A DNA stretch of 64,000 nt from positions 372,001 through 436,000 of the forward strand of contig NZ_VFRQ01000001.1 in assembly GCF_006385705.1 (NCBI RefSeq). The letters are read 5' to 3'. Below the pieces are notes generated by a model. That model was not told the origin of the DNA. It saw nothing but the letters and a program-made list of their open reading frames with translations, and did no database searches. A program made the translations under genes and the position numbers. The stretch is from Pontibacter mangrovi. Lineage in GTDB: Bacteria; Bacteroidota; Bacteroidia; Cytophagales; Hymenobacteraceae. Position 1 is the first letter of the stretch, and every line of letters starts with the position of its first letter. Shown here piece after piece: positions 34,634 through 43,500 of the stretch.

Positions 34634-36517
34634 TTAAGCGTTGCTTTCTTCGTCAGAAGTGTCGCCTTCTTTAGAGTCTTTCGCTTTTTTGGCAGCGGCA
34701 GCCTCTAATTTCTTCACGCCAGCCTCTTTCTCGTTCTCCAGCATCTGCTCTTTCAGGGCAGAAAGGGCATCCAGGTCACCAAGGGTTGACTTGTTCTCTG
34801 CTTCTTTCTGAACTTTAGGAGCTTTCTCCTTCTTCTCGCCAGCTGGGGCAGCTTTCTTCGTAGCTCTTGCAGCTCTTGCAGACTCTACTTCAGAATGTGT
34901 AGCTGCGTGAGAAAGGATAATCTTACGATCATCTTTAGAGAACTCAGTCACTTTGAAGTCAAGGCTCTCGCCTGCCTCTACCTGAGAACCGTCCTCTTTC
35001 TGAAGTCCTTTAGGGAACGAGAAACCTTCGATGCCGTATGGCAGCTCCAGTGTAGCGCCTCTGTCGGTCTTCTCAAGCACGGTAGCCTTGTGTACCGAAC
35101 CGATGTTGAATACAGACTCAAACGTATCCCATGGGTTCTCCTCCAGCTGCTTATGGCCCAACGCCAGTCTTCTGTTCGTAACGTCCAGCTCCAGAACAAC
35201 TACGTCCAGGTTATCGCCAACTTTCACAAACTCAGATGGGTGCTTGATCTTCTTCGTCCAAGACAGGTCAGAAACGTGTACCAGGCCGTCAACACCTTCC
35301 TCCAGTTCCAGGAACAGACCGAAGTTAGTCAGGTTACGAACGATGCCTGTGTGCTTCGTGCCAACGGCATACTTCGTCTGAATGTCTTCTTTTGTCCAAG
35401 GATCTTCGGTAAGCTGCTTAATGCCCAGAGACATCTTACGCTCTTCGCGGTCCAGTGTCAGCACTACTGCCTCTACCTCGTCGCCTTGCTTGATGAAGTC
35501 CTGAGGGTTGCGCAGGTGCTGCGACCAGCTCATTTCAGAAACGTGGATCAGACCTTCAACGCCTGGCATCAGTTCCAGGAATGCGCCGTAGTCAGCCACG
35601 TTAACGATTTTACCTTTTACTTTAGAGCCAACCTCGATTTCGGCAGGCAGTGCATCCCATGGGTGCGGCGTAAGCTGCTTCATGCCAAGAGAGATACGCT
35701 TCTTGTCATCGTCGAAGTCGAGCACTACTACCTGTACCTTCTGGTCAAGCTGCAATACCTCCTCTGGGTGGTTGATACGGCCCCAAGAGATATCTGTGAT
35801 GTGAAGCAGACCGTCTACGCCACCAAGGTCGATGAACACACCGAAGTTTGTCATGTTCTTGATAACGCCTTCCAGTACCTGACCACGCTCCAGGTTGTTC
35901 AGGATAGCGGCACGCTGCTGCTCCAGGTCTTTCTCGATAAGCACTTTGTGAGATACAACCACGTTGTCGAAAGCGGCGTTGATTTTCACAACTTTCACTT
36001 CCATTTTCTTGCCTACGAACACGTCGAAGTCGCGGATTGGCTTCACGTCGATCTGTGAACCTGGCAAGAAGGCCTCCACACCATGGATATCCATGATCAG
36101 ACCACCTTTGGTTCTTCTCTTAACCACACCCTCCAGAACGTTGTCGTTCTCAAGCGCGTCGTAAATCTTAGCCCAGGCAGAAACGATTTTCGCCTTCTTG
36201 CGAGACAAGATAAGCTGACCGTTCGGGTCTTCCTGGTCTTCGATGAACACTTCAACCTCGTCACCAGCTTTCAGGTCAGGCATATCCCTGAACTCAGAAA
36301 CCGGCACCAGGCCGTCAGATTTGAAACCGATGTTCAGGATCACGTCACGATCAGTGATGCCCACAACAGTTCCTTTAACAACTTCCTGCTCCTGTACGGT
36401 AGTCAGGGTGTCGTCATACATTTTTTCCATTTCGGCTTTCTCTGCCTGGCTGTAGCCAGAGCCGAAACCCTGAGACTCAAACTTGTCCCAGTCGAAATTT
36501 TCTGGAGAATTACTCAT
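34634..36517 (-). CDS. rpsA: 30S ribosomal protein S1
   Basis: Large RNA-binding ribosomal protein that brings mRNA to the 30S subunit. The 627 residues contain six S1 (OB-fold) repeats: VVKGTVVGITDRDVILNIG, ILEGVVKRRTKGGLI-type, QVLEGVIKNMTNFGVFIDLG, KVKGKIVNVADYGAFLEL, KHTGIVRNLTNFGLFLEL and KATVLEKTDRGATLELP. VDGLLHITDISW and VEGLIHVSEMSW are typical of repeats 3 to 5. An acidic, Lys- and Ala-rich tail of about 80 residues follows, disordered by composition. In Bacteroidota, which seldom use Shine-Dalgarno pairing, S1 is thought to be central to initiation. The 5' leader holds three stem-loops (36543-36621), which suggests autoregulation. Confidence 0.97.
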   Translation of the reverse strand: MSNSPENFDWDKFESQGFGSGYSQAEKAEMEKMYDDTLTTVQEQEVVKGTVVGITDRDVILNIGFKSDGLVPVSEFRDMPDLKAGDEVEVFIEDQEDPNGQLILSRKKAKIVSAWAKIYDALENDNVLEGVVKRRTKGGLIMDIHGVEAFLPGSQIDVKPIRDFDVFVGKKMEVKVVKINAAFDNVVVSHKVLIEKDLEQQRAAILNNLERGQVLEGVIKNMTNFGVFIDLGGVDGLLHITDISWGRINHPEEVLQLDQKVQVVVLDFDDDKKRISLGMKQLTPHPWDALPAEIEVGSKVKGKIVNVADYGAFLELMPGVEGLIHVSEMSWSQHLRNPQDFIKQGDEVEAVVLTLDREERKMSLGIKQLTEDPWTKEDIQTKYAVGTKHTGIVRNLTNFGLFLELEEGVDGLVHVSDLSWTKKIKHPSEFVKVGDNLDVVVLELDVTNRRLALGHKQLEENPWDTFESVFNIGSVHKATVLEKTDRGATLELPYGIEGFSFPKGLQKEDGSQVEAGESLDFKVTEFSKDDRKIILSHAATHSEVESARAARATKKAAPAGEKKEKAPKVQKEAENKSTLGDLDALSALKEQMLENEKEAGVKKLEAAAAKKAKDSKEGDTSDEESNA

Positions 36518-36542
36518 ATTGTTTTACTGCTCTTGAGTAGCC

Positions 36543-36621
36543 ACCGGCTTAGAGCAATGTGGCCGGTTTGGTTTAGTTATACATACCCTTGCCTATTGGC
36601 AGGGCTCATTCAACCGAATGA
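36543..36621 (-). promoter_or_regulatory. Structured 5' leader of rpsA with three stem-loops
   Basis: Three consecutive hairpins lie just upstream of the rpsA ATG: ACCGGC/GCCGGT (36543-36548 with 36562-36567), CCCTTGCC/GGCAGGG with one bulge (36586-36593 with 36598-36604) and TCATTC/GAATGA with an AACC loop (36606-36611 with 36616-36621). A TAnnTTTG box (complement of 36626-36633) sits immediately upstream, so transcription would begin at or in the last hairpin. The layout suggests an S1-binding control element; this is inference. Confidence 0.45.
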
Positions 36622-36640
36622 ACCGCAAAAGTAATAAAAA

Positions 36641-37024
36641 AAATCAAGATATAATACTCTCGGCAAATATTGTAAGCCTCTTTAAGTAAGAGCCTTAAGA
36701 AAGTTAGTTGATGTCTAAAAGTTATTAGTAGCGGTCAGAAAGGATAATGGGGCAAATAGCGAGTCAGCTTTATACTTCACAGCATCGGCAAAGGGTCTAT
36801 AGCTTAGGTAAGATCAGCTTATACTTTGGCTGGGGGCGGAAATGGTTGACGCGAAGTGGAGTAAGAATAACACGGCATAAAAGCTCAAGTTTAGCAACGG
36901 GTAGCCTTACTTCTGAGATCAATTTTATACTTTCATGCATCAGTTTATACTTTATAGTTAATATAACTGAACGTCAGATTATTAATTACAACCAACTAAT
37001 TATATTAGCAACTACAAAGTACAC
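36641..37024. other. Intergenic region upstream of rpsA, rich in TATACTT words
   Basis: About 380 bases without a gene. TATACTT occurs four times in 180 bases (36771-36777, 36820-36826, 36926-36932, 36946-36952), all in the same orientation. Confidence 0.5.
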
Positions 37025-37528
37025 TTAATTCTCTACTCCGAGGTATACTTTCCAGTCGGTGTTGCTGTGGTTCAGGTGCAGCTGCAGGAAGGTTTGCAGG
37101 GATGGGCGCGTAGGTTTGCGCAGCAGTTTGAGGCCTGCCTCCTCGGGAGTGCGGTCGCCTTTGCGGGTATTGCAGCGCGAGCAAGCCGTCACCAGGTTTT
37201 GCCATTTGGTCTCTCCCCCGCGGCAGCGCGGCAACAGGTGGTCCAGCGTCAGGTGCTTGACCGAGCCGCAATACTGGCAGCTGTAGTTGTCGCGGCGCAT
37301 TACGTTGTGTCGGCTTAAGGCAATGCCATAGTAGGGCACGCGCACATAACGCTGCAAACGGATAATGGAAGGAGCCGCATAGGCAGTGCTGACCGTATGG
37401 AGAATCTCCGTGGCAGATTTGGTGACCATCTCTGCCTTATCGAGGTACACCAAACGGAAAGCCCTTTGGATAGAACAAACAGCAATGGCGCTGAAGTCCT
37501 GGTTTAGGATGAGTACTTTATCTTTCAT
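37025..37528 (-). CDS. HNH endonuclease family protein
   Basis: The 167-residue protein starts at ATG 37528 (MKDKVLILNQDFSAIAV); a TTG two codons upstream is less likely. The C-terminal half is an HNH domain with two Cys pairs (CQYCG and CSRCN) around LDHLLPRCRGG, where the His is the catalytic residue, and NLVTACSRCNTRKGDRTPEEAG. The N-terminal SAIAVCSIQRAFRLVYLDKAEMV extension is the standard one of this family, found as a lone chromosomal gene in many Bacteroidota. The role is unknown; a restriction or repair function is possible. No methylase or mobile element is next to it. Confidence 0.88.
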   Translation of the reverse strand: MKDKVLILNQDFSAIAVCSIQRAFRLVYLDKAEMVTKSATEILHTVSTAYAAPSIIRLQRYVRVPYYGIALSRHNVMRRDNYSCQYCGSVKHLTLDHLLPRCRGGETKWQNLVTACSRCNTRKGDRTPEEAGLKLLRKPTRPSLQTFLQLHLNHSNTDWKVYLGVEN

Positions 37529-37609
37529 GGCCAATTTTCCGTCTTTCGCCTACTCTTTTACGGAATTCACCGAAAAGCTGTAGCACCAGACAAAAGAAAT
37601 TGGCTAATT

Positions 37610-38386
37610 TTAGAAGTGTATGCGTTTGATTATGCGCAGGTTATGGGAGTAACGCTTGCGTTCGGCGTTATAGATGCCATTGTGGTCCAGCGTATCGATG
37701 CGCACCTCGCCGTGCGCATGCATGATCTGCTGCCCCTCCAGCACCAGGCCAACGTGTGTAATGCGGCCTTCCGGGTTAGAAAAGTAGGCCAGGTCGCCGG
37801 GTTGCGCCTGCGTCACGAAATGGACCTCCTCCCCATGGTCTACCTGCTGGTAAGCATCGCGCGGTAACTGGTAGCCGCATATACCGAACACCAACTGCGT
37901 AAAGCCGGAACAGTCGATGCCGAAGATGGACTTGCCGCCCCACAAGTATGGCGCCTTCAGAAAGTTGTTTGCCACCTTCAAAAGCTGAACTGGCGTTGCG
38001 TGGGTACCTGGATTAGAGGCTCTGCCGGTATATTGGTACCGCTCCTCTCCCACCCGGATGCTCATCCCGTCGAAGAAAGGCAGGTAACAGCCGATGCCTA
38101 CCGGAATCCGCACCTCTGCATTGCTTACCATCTGCACCAGGTCCATGGCGCGGGGGTGCTGCGCGCTGCGCCACTCCTTGTAGTACTCCGCTGATACTGG
38201 TGTGTGCTGCTTAAAGTCTATCCAGCCACGGTAGCCGTCGGCGGCCAACTGCAACTGCAGCCAGTTACCGTCGCGCGCCACCACCTCGTAGCACTCCCCA
38301 AAAGTAAGCTGCGTTACGATCTCCGCCTTGTCAGATGTCTCGGCGCGCATGGGCACCACACTCAGCATTCCTATTCCGTATTCCAC
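37610..38386 (-). CDS. C40 family (NlpC/P60) peptidase with SH3-like domains
   Basis: A 258-residue cell-wall hydrolase. The first 120 residues form two bacterial SH3-like domains (VPMRAETSDKAEIVTQL, YEVVARDGNWLQLQL and IRVGEERYQYTG). The C-terminal NlpC/P60 domain has the catalytic Cys159 in GIDCSGFTQLVF, His211 in THVGLVLEG and a third polar residue in IMHAHGEVRI. These enzymes cut D-glutamyl-diaminopimelate links, often to recycle cell-wall peptides. No signal peptide is seen, so this one may act in the cytoplasm, as reported for recycling enzymes of this type, though a missed start is possible. Confidence 0.9.
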   Translation of the reverse strand: MEYGIGMLSVVPMRAETSDKAEIVTQLTFGECYEVVARDGNWLQLQLAADGYRGWIDFKQHTPVSAEYYKEWRSAQHPRAMDLVQMVSNAEVRIPVGIGCYLPFFDGMSIRVGEERYQYTGRASNPGTHATPVQLLKVANNFLKAPYLWGGKSIFGIDCSGFTQLVFGICGYQLPRDAYQQVDHGEEVHFVTQAQPGDLAYFSNPEGRITHVGLVLEGQQIMHAHGEVRIDTLDHNGIYNAERKRYSHNLRIIKRIHF

Positions 38387-38394
38387 TTTCTATT

Positions 38395-38531
38395 GATTTG
38401 AAGATTTGGAGATGTGAAGATTTGGAAATTTCTTCGGATTTGAAAGTATGATGCAAGACAACTCAGGTATTACTTTGGTATAAAGCACAGTAGAATTGCC
38501 ATCACCGCCCTACATCTGCACATCTTCAATT
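38395..38531. repeat. Degenerate GATTTGRA tandem octamers and inverted partner
   Basis: Four adjacent octamers (GATTTGAA, GATTTGGA, GATGTGAA, GATTTGGA; 38395-38426) are followed by a fifth at 38437-38444. Near 38515-38530 the complementary ACATCTTCAATTTT appears, so the spacer forms an imperfect inverted repeat. No gene lies here. Confidence 0.5.
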
Positions 38532-38999
38532 TTAATATCCGCTCCGCTGCATTTCGCGTTTCACGTCTTTCTCTTTAATATCTTGTCGCTTGTCGAACAG
38601 CTTTTTACCCCTCGCCAGCGCAACCTCTACTTTAGCAAAGCCGCGGTCGTTTATGAACATGCGTATCGGGATGATGGTTACCCCCTGTTCCTCAGCGCCG
38701 CGCTCCAGTTTGCGCAACTCGCTCTTGTTCAGCAACAGCTTTCGGGCGCGCATGGGCTCGTGGTTATAGTGGGTACCCTCGGTATAGGTGGAGATGTGCA
38801 CGTTGTGCAGCCACAGCTCGCCGCGCGTAAACACGCAGTAGCCATCCTGCATGTTCACCTTGCCCTCGCGTATCGACTTGATCTCGGTTCCCATCAGCAT
38901 CACACCGGCGATATACTTGTCGAGGAACTGGTACTCGAAAGAGGCTTTGCGGTTAACGATGTTAACGTGCTTCTGTATTCTGTCTTTGTCTTTCGCCAT
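38532..38999 (-). CDS. smpB: SsrA-binding protein
   Basis: Partner of tmRNA in rescuing stalled ribosomes. At 155 residues it has the usual oligonucleotide-binding beta-barrel: VNRKASFEYQFLDKYIAGVMLMGTEIKSIREG, split here as YIAGVMLMGTEIKSIREG, then VNMQDGYCVFTRGELWLHNVHI, KLLLNKSELRKLE and a basic tail with LARGKKLFDKRQDIKEKDVKR that enters the decoding centre. It is immediately downstream of the thioesterase gene, whose stop abuts its ATG. The tmRNA gene is not in this window. Confidence 0.96.
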   Translation of the reverse strand: MAKDKDRIQKHVNIVNRKASFEYQFLDKYIAGVMLMGTEIKSIREGKVNMQDGYCVFTRGELWLHNVHISTYTEGTHYNHEPMRARKLLLNKSELRKLERGAEEQGVTIIPIRMFINDRGFAKVEVALARGKKLFDKRQDIKEKDVKREMQRSGY

Positions 39000-39425
39000 T
39001 TATACTTTCTTCGGCGTCAAAATTTTCGCCAGTTTTTCTTTTTTCAAAATTTTCTGCCCGGTTTCTCCGTCGGCCACCAGGCGCTCGCCCACTTTGGCCG
39101 TGTAGCTGCAGATCACTTCGTTGCCCTCATACTTCTCAAGCGTGGCCACAATCTCCACATCCTCCCCCTCAAAAGCAGGTGCTTTATGATTAATGGTTAG
39201 GCAGGTGCCTATCCCCTCCTCATCATCCGCCTTCATCTCCAGCACAAACAAACGCCCCGCCCACTCCGCCGCCTGCGCCAGCGAGAAAGTGGAGCAAACC
39301 GCATGCACCAGCCCATCCTCAAAACGGGCAAAGTCCGCCGCCGTTACGTGCTTCACATAGGTACGGGTGTCGCCGGGTTTGATATTGCTGGTTGCTGATT
39401 GTTGGTTGTTGTCTTTCATAATCAT
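39000..39425 (-). CDS. Hotdog-fold thioesterase family protein
   Basis: The 141-residue protein has the pattern of hotdog acyl-CoA thioesterases of the fluoroacetyl-CoA type: FEDGLVHAVCSTFSLAQAAEWAGRLF, split here as HAVCSTFSLAQAAEWAG for the central helix, then EEGIGTCLTINHKAPAFEGE, VEIVATLEKYEGNEVICSY and a final GQKILKKEKLAKIL. The substrate is unknown. ATG codons at residues 1 and 3 are both possible starts. Its stop codon touches the smpB start, so the two are co-transcribed. The pairing with smpB may be only positional. Confidence 0.75.
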   Translation of the reverse strand: MIMKDNNQQSATSNIKPGDTRTYVKHVTAADFARFEDGLVHAVCSTFSLAQAAEWAGRLFVLEMKADDEEGIGTCLTINHKAPAFEGEDVEIVATLEKYEGNEVICSYTAKVGERLVADGETGQKILKKEKLAKILTPKKV

Positions 39426-39502
39426 CAGTTAAAGTATAGCATCTATCATGCTATGACAAAATAGCCGCTGGTTCAACCAAGACATCAAGTATCAATCAAC
39501 AA

Positions 39503-40510
39503 TTAAAACTTCAACCTCGGCTCCGGGCTGACGTACTGTGTGGCAAAATCGCCTTTAAGGTACTGGTAGTGAGCTGCCATGGCAATCATACCTGCATTAT
39601 CAGTGCAATACTGAAAGGCCGGAATATACACATTCCAGTTATACTTTGCTGCATACTCCTGCATGGCTTTACGCAGCCCTGAATTAGCCGATACGCCACC
39701 GGCTATGGCAATTTCCGTTATGCCCAAATCCTTCGATGCCTTTACCATTTTCTTGAGCAGCGTCTTGATCAGCGTGTGCTGCACGCTGGCGCAAATATCG
39801 GCCAGGTTCTCCTGCACAAAATCCGGGTTCTCCTTCGTTTTATCTCTAAGGAAGTATAAAACAGAGGTTTTGATGCCACTGAACGAGAAGTTATACTCGG
39901 GCATGTTTCCCACCGGAAATTCGAAAGCATTTGGATTGCCCAGGGCGGCTGTTCTATCCAGCATCGGTCCGCCGGGGTATGGCAGGCCCAGCATTTTAGC
40001 CGTCTTGTCGAAGGCCTCGCCCACGGCATCGTCGGTGGTTTGCCCGATAATCTGCATGTCCAGGTGGTCTTTTACGAGCACGATCTGGGTATGGCCGCCG
40101 CTCACGGTTAAACAAAGGAACGGGAACTGCGGTTTAGGTTCCTCAATAAAATGGGCCAGAATGTGCGCCTGCATGTGGTTTACCTCTATTAATGGTATAC
40201 CCAAACCAAGCGCAAACGACTTGGCAAAGGAGCAGCCAACTAAAAGTGCCCCTAAAAGGCCGGGGCCGCGGGTAAAGGCCACCGCATTTAACTCACTTTT
40301 TGCTACATTTGCCGTAAGCAAGGCCTGAGAAACCACTGGAATGATATTCTGCTGGTGGGCTCTGGAAGCCAGCTCAGGAACCACACCGCCATACTGCTCG
40401 TGCACGGCCTGTGTGTTTACGATGTTAGACAATACCTTGCCCCCACGGATTACCGCGGCGGAGGTCTCGTCGCAAGAAGATTCTATCGCTAAGATTGTAG
40501 GTTCGGTCAT
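39503..40510 (-). CDS. tsaD: tRNA N6-threonylcarbamoyladenosine transferase, TsaD subunit
   Basis: Transfers the threonylcarbamoyl group to A37 of tRNAs that read ANN codons. ATG at 40510 (MTEPTILAIESSCDETS) gives 335 residues; the frame also has an upstream TTG. Family marks are ESSCDETSAAV, VNHMQAHILAHF with the metal-binding His residues, LTVSGGHTQIVLV, DDAVGEAFDKTAKMLGL and a final GGVSANSGLRKAM and YCTDNAGMIAM. The start lies two bases from the start of the divergent TamB-like gene, so its promoter must be inside that gene. Confidence 0.96.
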   Translation of the reverse strand: MTEPTILAIESSCDETSAAVIRGGKVLSNIVNTQAVHEQYGGVVPELASRAHQQNIIPVVSQALLTANVAKSELNAVAFTRGPGLLGALLVGCSFAKSFALGLGIPLIEVNHMQAHILAHFIEEPKPQFPFLCLTVSGGHTQIVLVKDHLDMQIIGQTTDDAVGEAFDKTAKMLGLPYPGGPMLDRTAALGNPNAFEFPVGNMPEYNFSFSGIKTSVLYFLRDKTKENPDFVQENLADICASVQHTLIKTLLKKMVKASKDLGITEIAIAGGVSANSGLRKAMQEYAAKYNWNVYIPAFQYCTDNAGMIAMAAHYQYLKGDFATQYVSPEPRLKF

Positions 40511-40512
40511 CT

Positions 40513-43500
40513 TTGGAAAAAGAACAGTCAACAAATTACTTCAAAGTTATAGGAAAAGCTATTCTAAAAATAGTTTTGGGGCTGTTCCTGTTCCTTTTCC
40601 TGCTTTTTGCAGCTGTTTTTGTCGCTATTCGCTTTCCGGCGGTGCAGACAAGGGTGACGCAGGAAGTGGCAGCCTACCTTTCCAAAGCCACCAAGCACGA
40701 GGTAAGTATAGGCCGGGTTGATATTGAATTTTTTAGCAACCTGGTGCTGGAGCGGCTGCAGGTAAAAGACAACCGCCAGCAGGAGCTTTTATACGTGGGG
40801 CGTGCCGAGGCCAACATCAACGCTTTTTCCATTTTCAGCCCAAACAACCTGAGCATCGGCACCTTGGAACTTGAGGAGCCGCGGGCCAACCTGGTGAAGT
40901 ATGAGGGGGCCGACTCCCTCAACCTCAGCTCGTTTATACATGCGCTAAGCGACCTTTTTGCCAAAGACACCACCAAGGCTTCCAAACCTTTCAATTTTGA
41001 CCTGGAGGAGCTGATCATCCGGAACGGGAAGTTTACCTACGACGACTTTAACTATCCGCCCGCAGCCTTTGGCATGGATTACAGGCACATGACTTATACT
41101 GGCATTAACGGCCAGTTTGATGACATTGTGCTGTACGATACGCTCCAGGTAAACATCACCGACCTGCAGGCCACCGAAACAAGGTCTAACACGCAGCTGC
41201 ACAACCTGGATACCCGCATGACCTATGCCCCTACTTTTTGGGAGTGGGATAACCTGGATCTGCGGCTCAACAACAGCAACCTGCAGCAGTACGTCCGCTT
41301 CGACTATCATACCTTTGGCAACTTCACCCAATTTGTTGACAGCGTCAGTATGACGGCAAACCTGCAGGACAGCAAAGTATACTCGCAGGACATTGCCGTT
41401 TTTGCCCCGCAGCTGCAGGAGTACGACGAGAACCTGCAGGTAAACTCGCTAAAGCTAAAGGGACTGTTTAAGAACTTCTCAGCCAAGGACGTGGACCTGG
41501 AGTATGGCCGCAACACGCATATTGTTGGTAACATTGAGGCCGACGGGCTACCTAACATAAAAGAAACATTCGCGAGCCTGCGCCTCAAGCCCTCCACCAT
41601 TAATGCCGAGGACCTGAAAAAGTTTATGCCGCAGGATGCCTACCAATTGGCAGCAAGGCTGGGCACGGTTCGTTTTGATGGCCGCTTTCTGGGCTTTTAC
41701 AACGACTTTGTGGCCAACGGAGATTTCACGACAGCCTTGGGCAGCCTCCGCTCCGACATTAACCTCAAGATTGATGATAACAGACGTTCCTCTTCCTACA
41801 GCGGCTTTGTTACCACCAATGGGTTTAACCTCGGCCGGTTGCTTAACGCCGAAGACCGCATACAGCGCATCTCGATGAGCGGTAGGCTACAGGGCTCCGG
41901 CTTCACGCTGCCAACAGCCAACGTAAAAGCCGACCTGGAAGTGCGGCAGGTGCAGCTGCTGGGGTACGACTATAAGAACATAAAGGCAGACGGCGTGCTC
42001 AAAAACCAGGTGTTTGTGGGAGACGTTTCCATTGATGACCCCAACCTGATTTTTACCGCTAACGGGGAGATAAACCTGGCTGAAAAGCGCAAGGCCTTCA
42101 ACATGGAAGCCGAGCTGGAGCGCATCGATTTTCAGGCCCTCAAGCTTTCACAAGATCCATTTATACTTAGCGCCCACGCCAACCTCGACTTTAAAGGGCT
42201 GAAACTCGATGATTTCGAAGGCACGGCACGCTTCGACAGCGCCTTTGTCAGCTACAACGGCAACAGCCTGCCGCTCGACTCGGTGCTCATACACTCCGAA
42301 TTCGGGCAGGCCCAGCGCAGCTTGCAGCTGCAGTCGGACCTGGCTGAGGTAAACCTGGCTGGTAACTTTAACTACACCACCTTGCTGGCCGACCTGCAGG
42401 AACTGGTACAGGAGTATAAGCTGAACTTCGAGAGCAACAACCCTGCGACCACCGCCTACTACAACCGCAAGAAAAAAACAAATGAACCAGGCTACGCCAT
42501 TGACTATACGTTAAACCTGAAAAAGGCAAACCCTATCCTGGAGCTGTTCGTGCCCGATCTCACCATCTCCGACAGCACTCTGGTGCAAGGTTCGTTCCGC
42601 CATGACGTTACTGCTATCCTGGAGCTATACGCAGCCATAGACACCATACTTTATGACGGCTACACCCTCTACGGAAACAAGGTCGAGCTGAATACCTCCA
42701 AGATGCTGGACAACCCGGATGTACTGGCTGCGGCCCTGTTCACCTCTCAGCGCCAGGAGCTTCCGGGCGCCGGCACTACCCAGGATTTCTTTGTGGAAGG
42801 CATTTGGAGCGAGCGCACTATACAGTTTGCCACCAGTTTACGTCAGCCTCAGAAAAACAACCGCGCCCTCATCACCGGCGACCTCAACTTCTTGCAGAAT
42901 CAGATCCAGATCGTTTTCGACCAGTCGAACATCACGCTGCAGCAGAACCCTTGGGCTTTTGTGCCGGGCAACACTATCTATATAAGCGAGGGAGGTAGGC
43001 ACCTGGTATTCGAGAATTTCGCGCTCACGAACAAAGACCAGGTCATCCGGGCAGAAGGCACTGTCTCTGACGACCCGGAGAGCAGCCTGCAGCTAAACGT
43101 GGAGCATTTCCAGTTGGAAAACCTAAACCCGCTCCTGCCTATGCCGATTTCCGGGGAATTGACCGGGCAACTCACCGCCAAAGATGTGTATCACAAGGCT
43201 GTGGTGAAGGGTGCCATTCAGGCAGATTCCTTTTTTCTGGATAAAGTATACATCGGCGACATTAAAGGCAATACCGACTGGACCAAAGCTAATGAAAGGG
43301 CCACGGTGGACGTAGGTATCCGAAGAGATAACAAAAAGGTGCTTTCGCTGACGGGCTTTTACAACCCTATGGCGGAGGAGGACCAACTGGACATGCTGGC
43401 GGTGCTGGACCAGGCCAACCTGAAGCTGGTGGAGCCGGTGCTCCGCGACCTGTTCTCCGACTTGGGAGGCAACATGGAAGGCCGCATCCGGGTGCTGGGC

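Noticed and set aside
34895..36058. 387-codon plus-strand frame opposite rpsA
   Set aside because: It is the antisense shadow of repeated S1 domains; no independent protein features.
38395..38444. Octamer repeats as a CRISPR array
   Set aside because: Units adjoin without spacers and are too short and degenerate; no cas genes.
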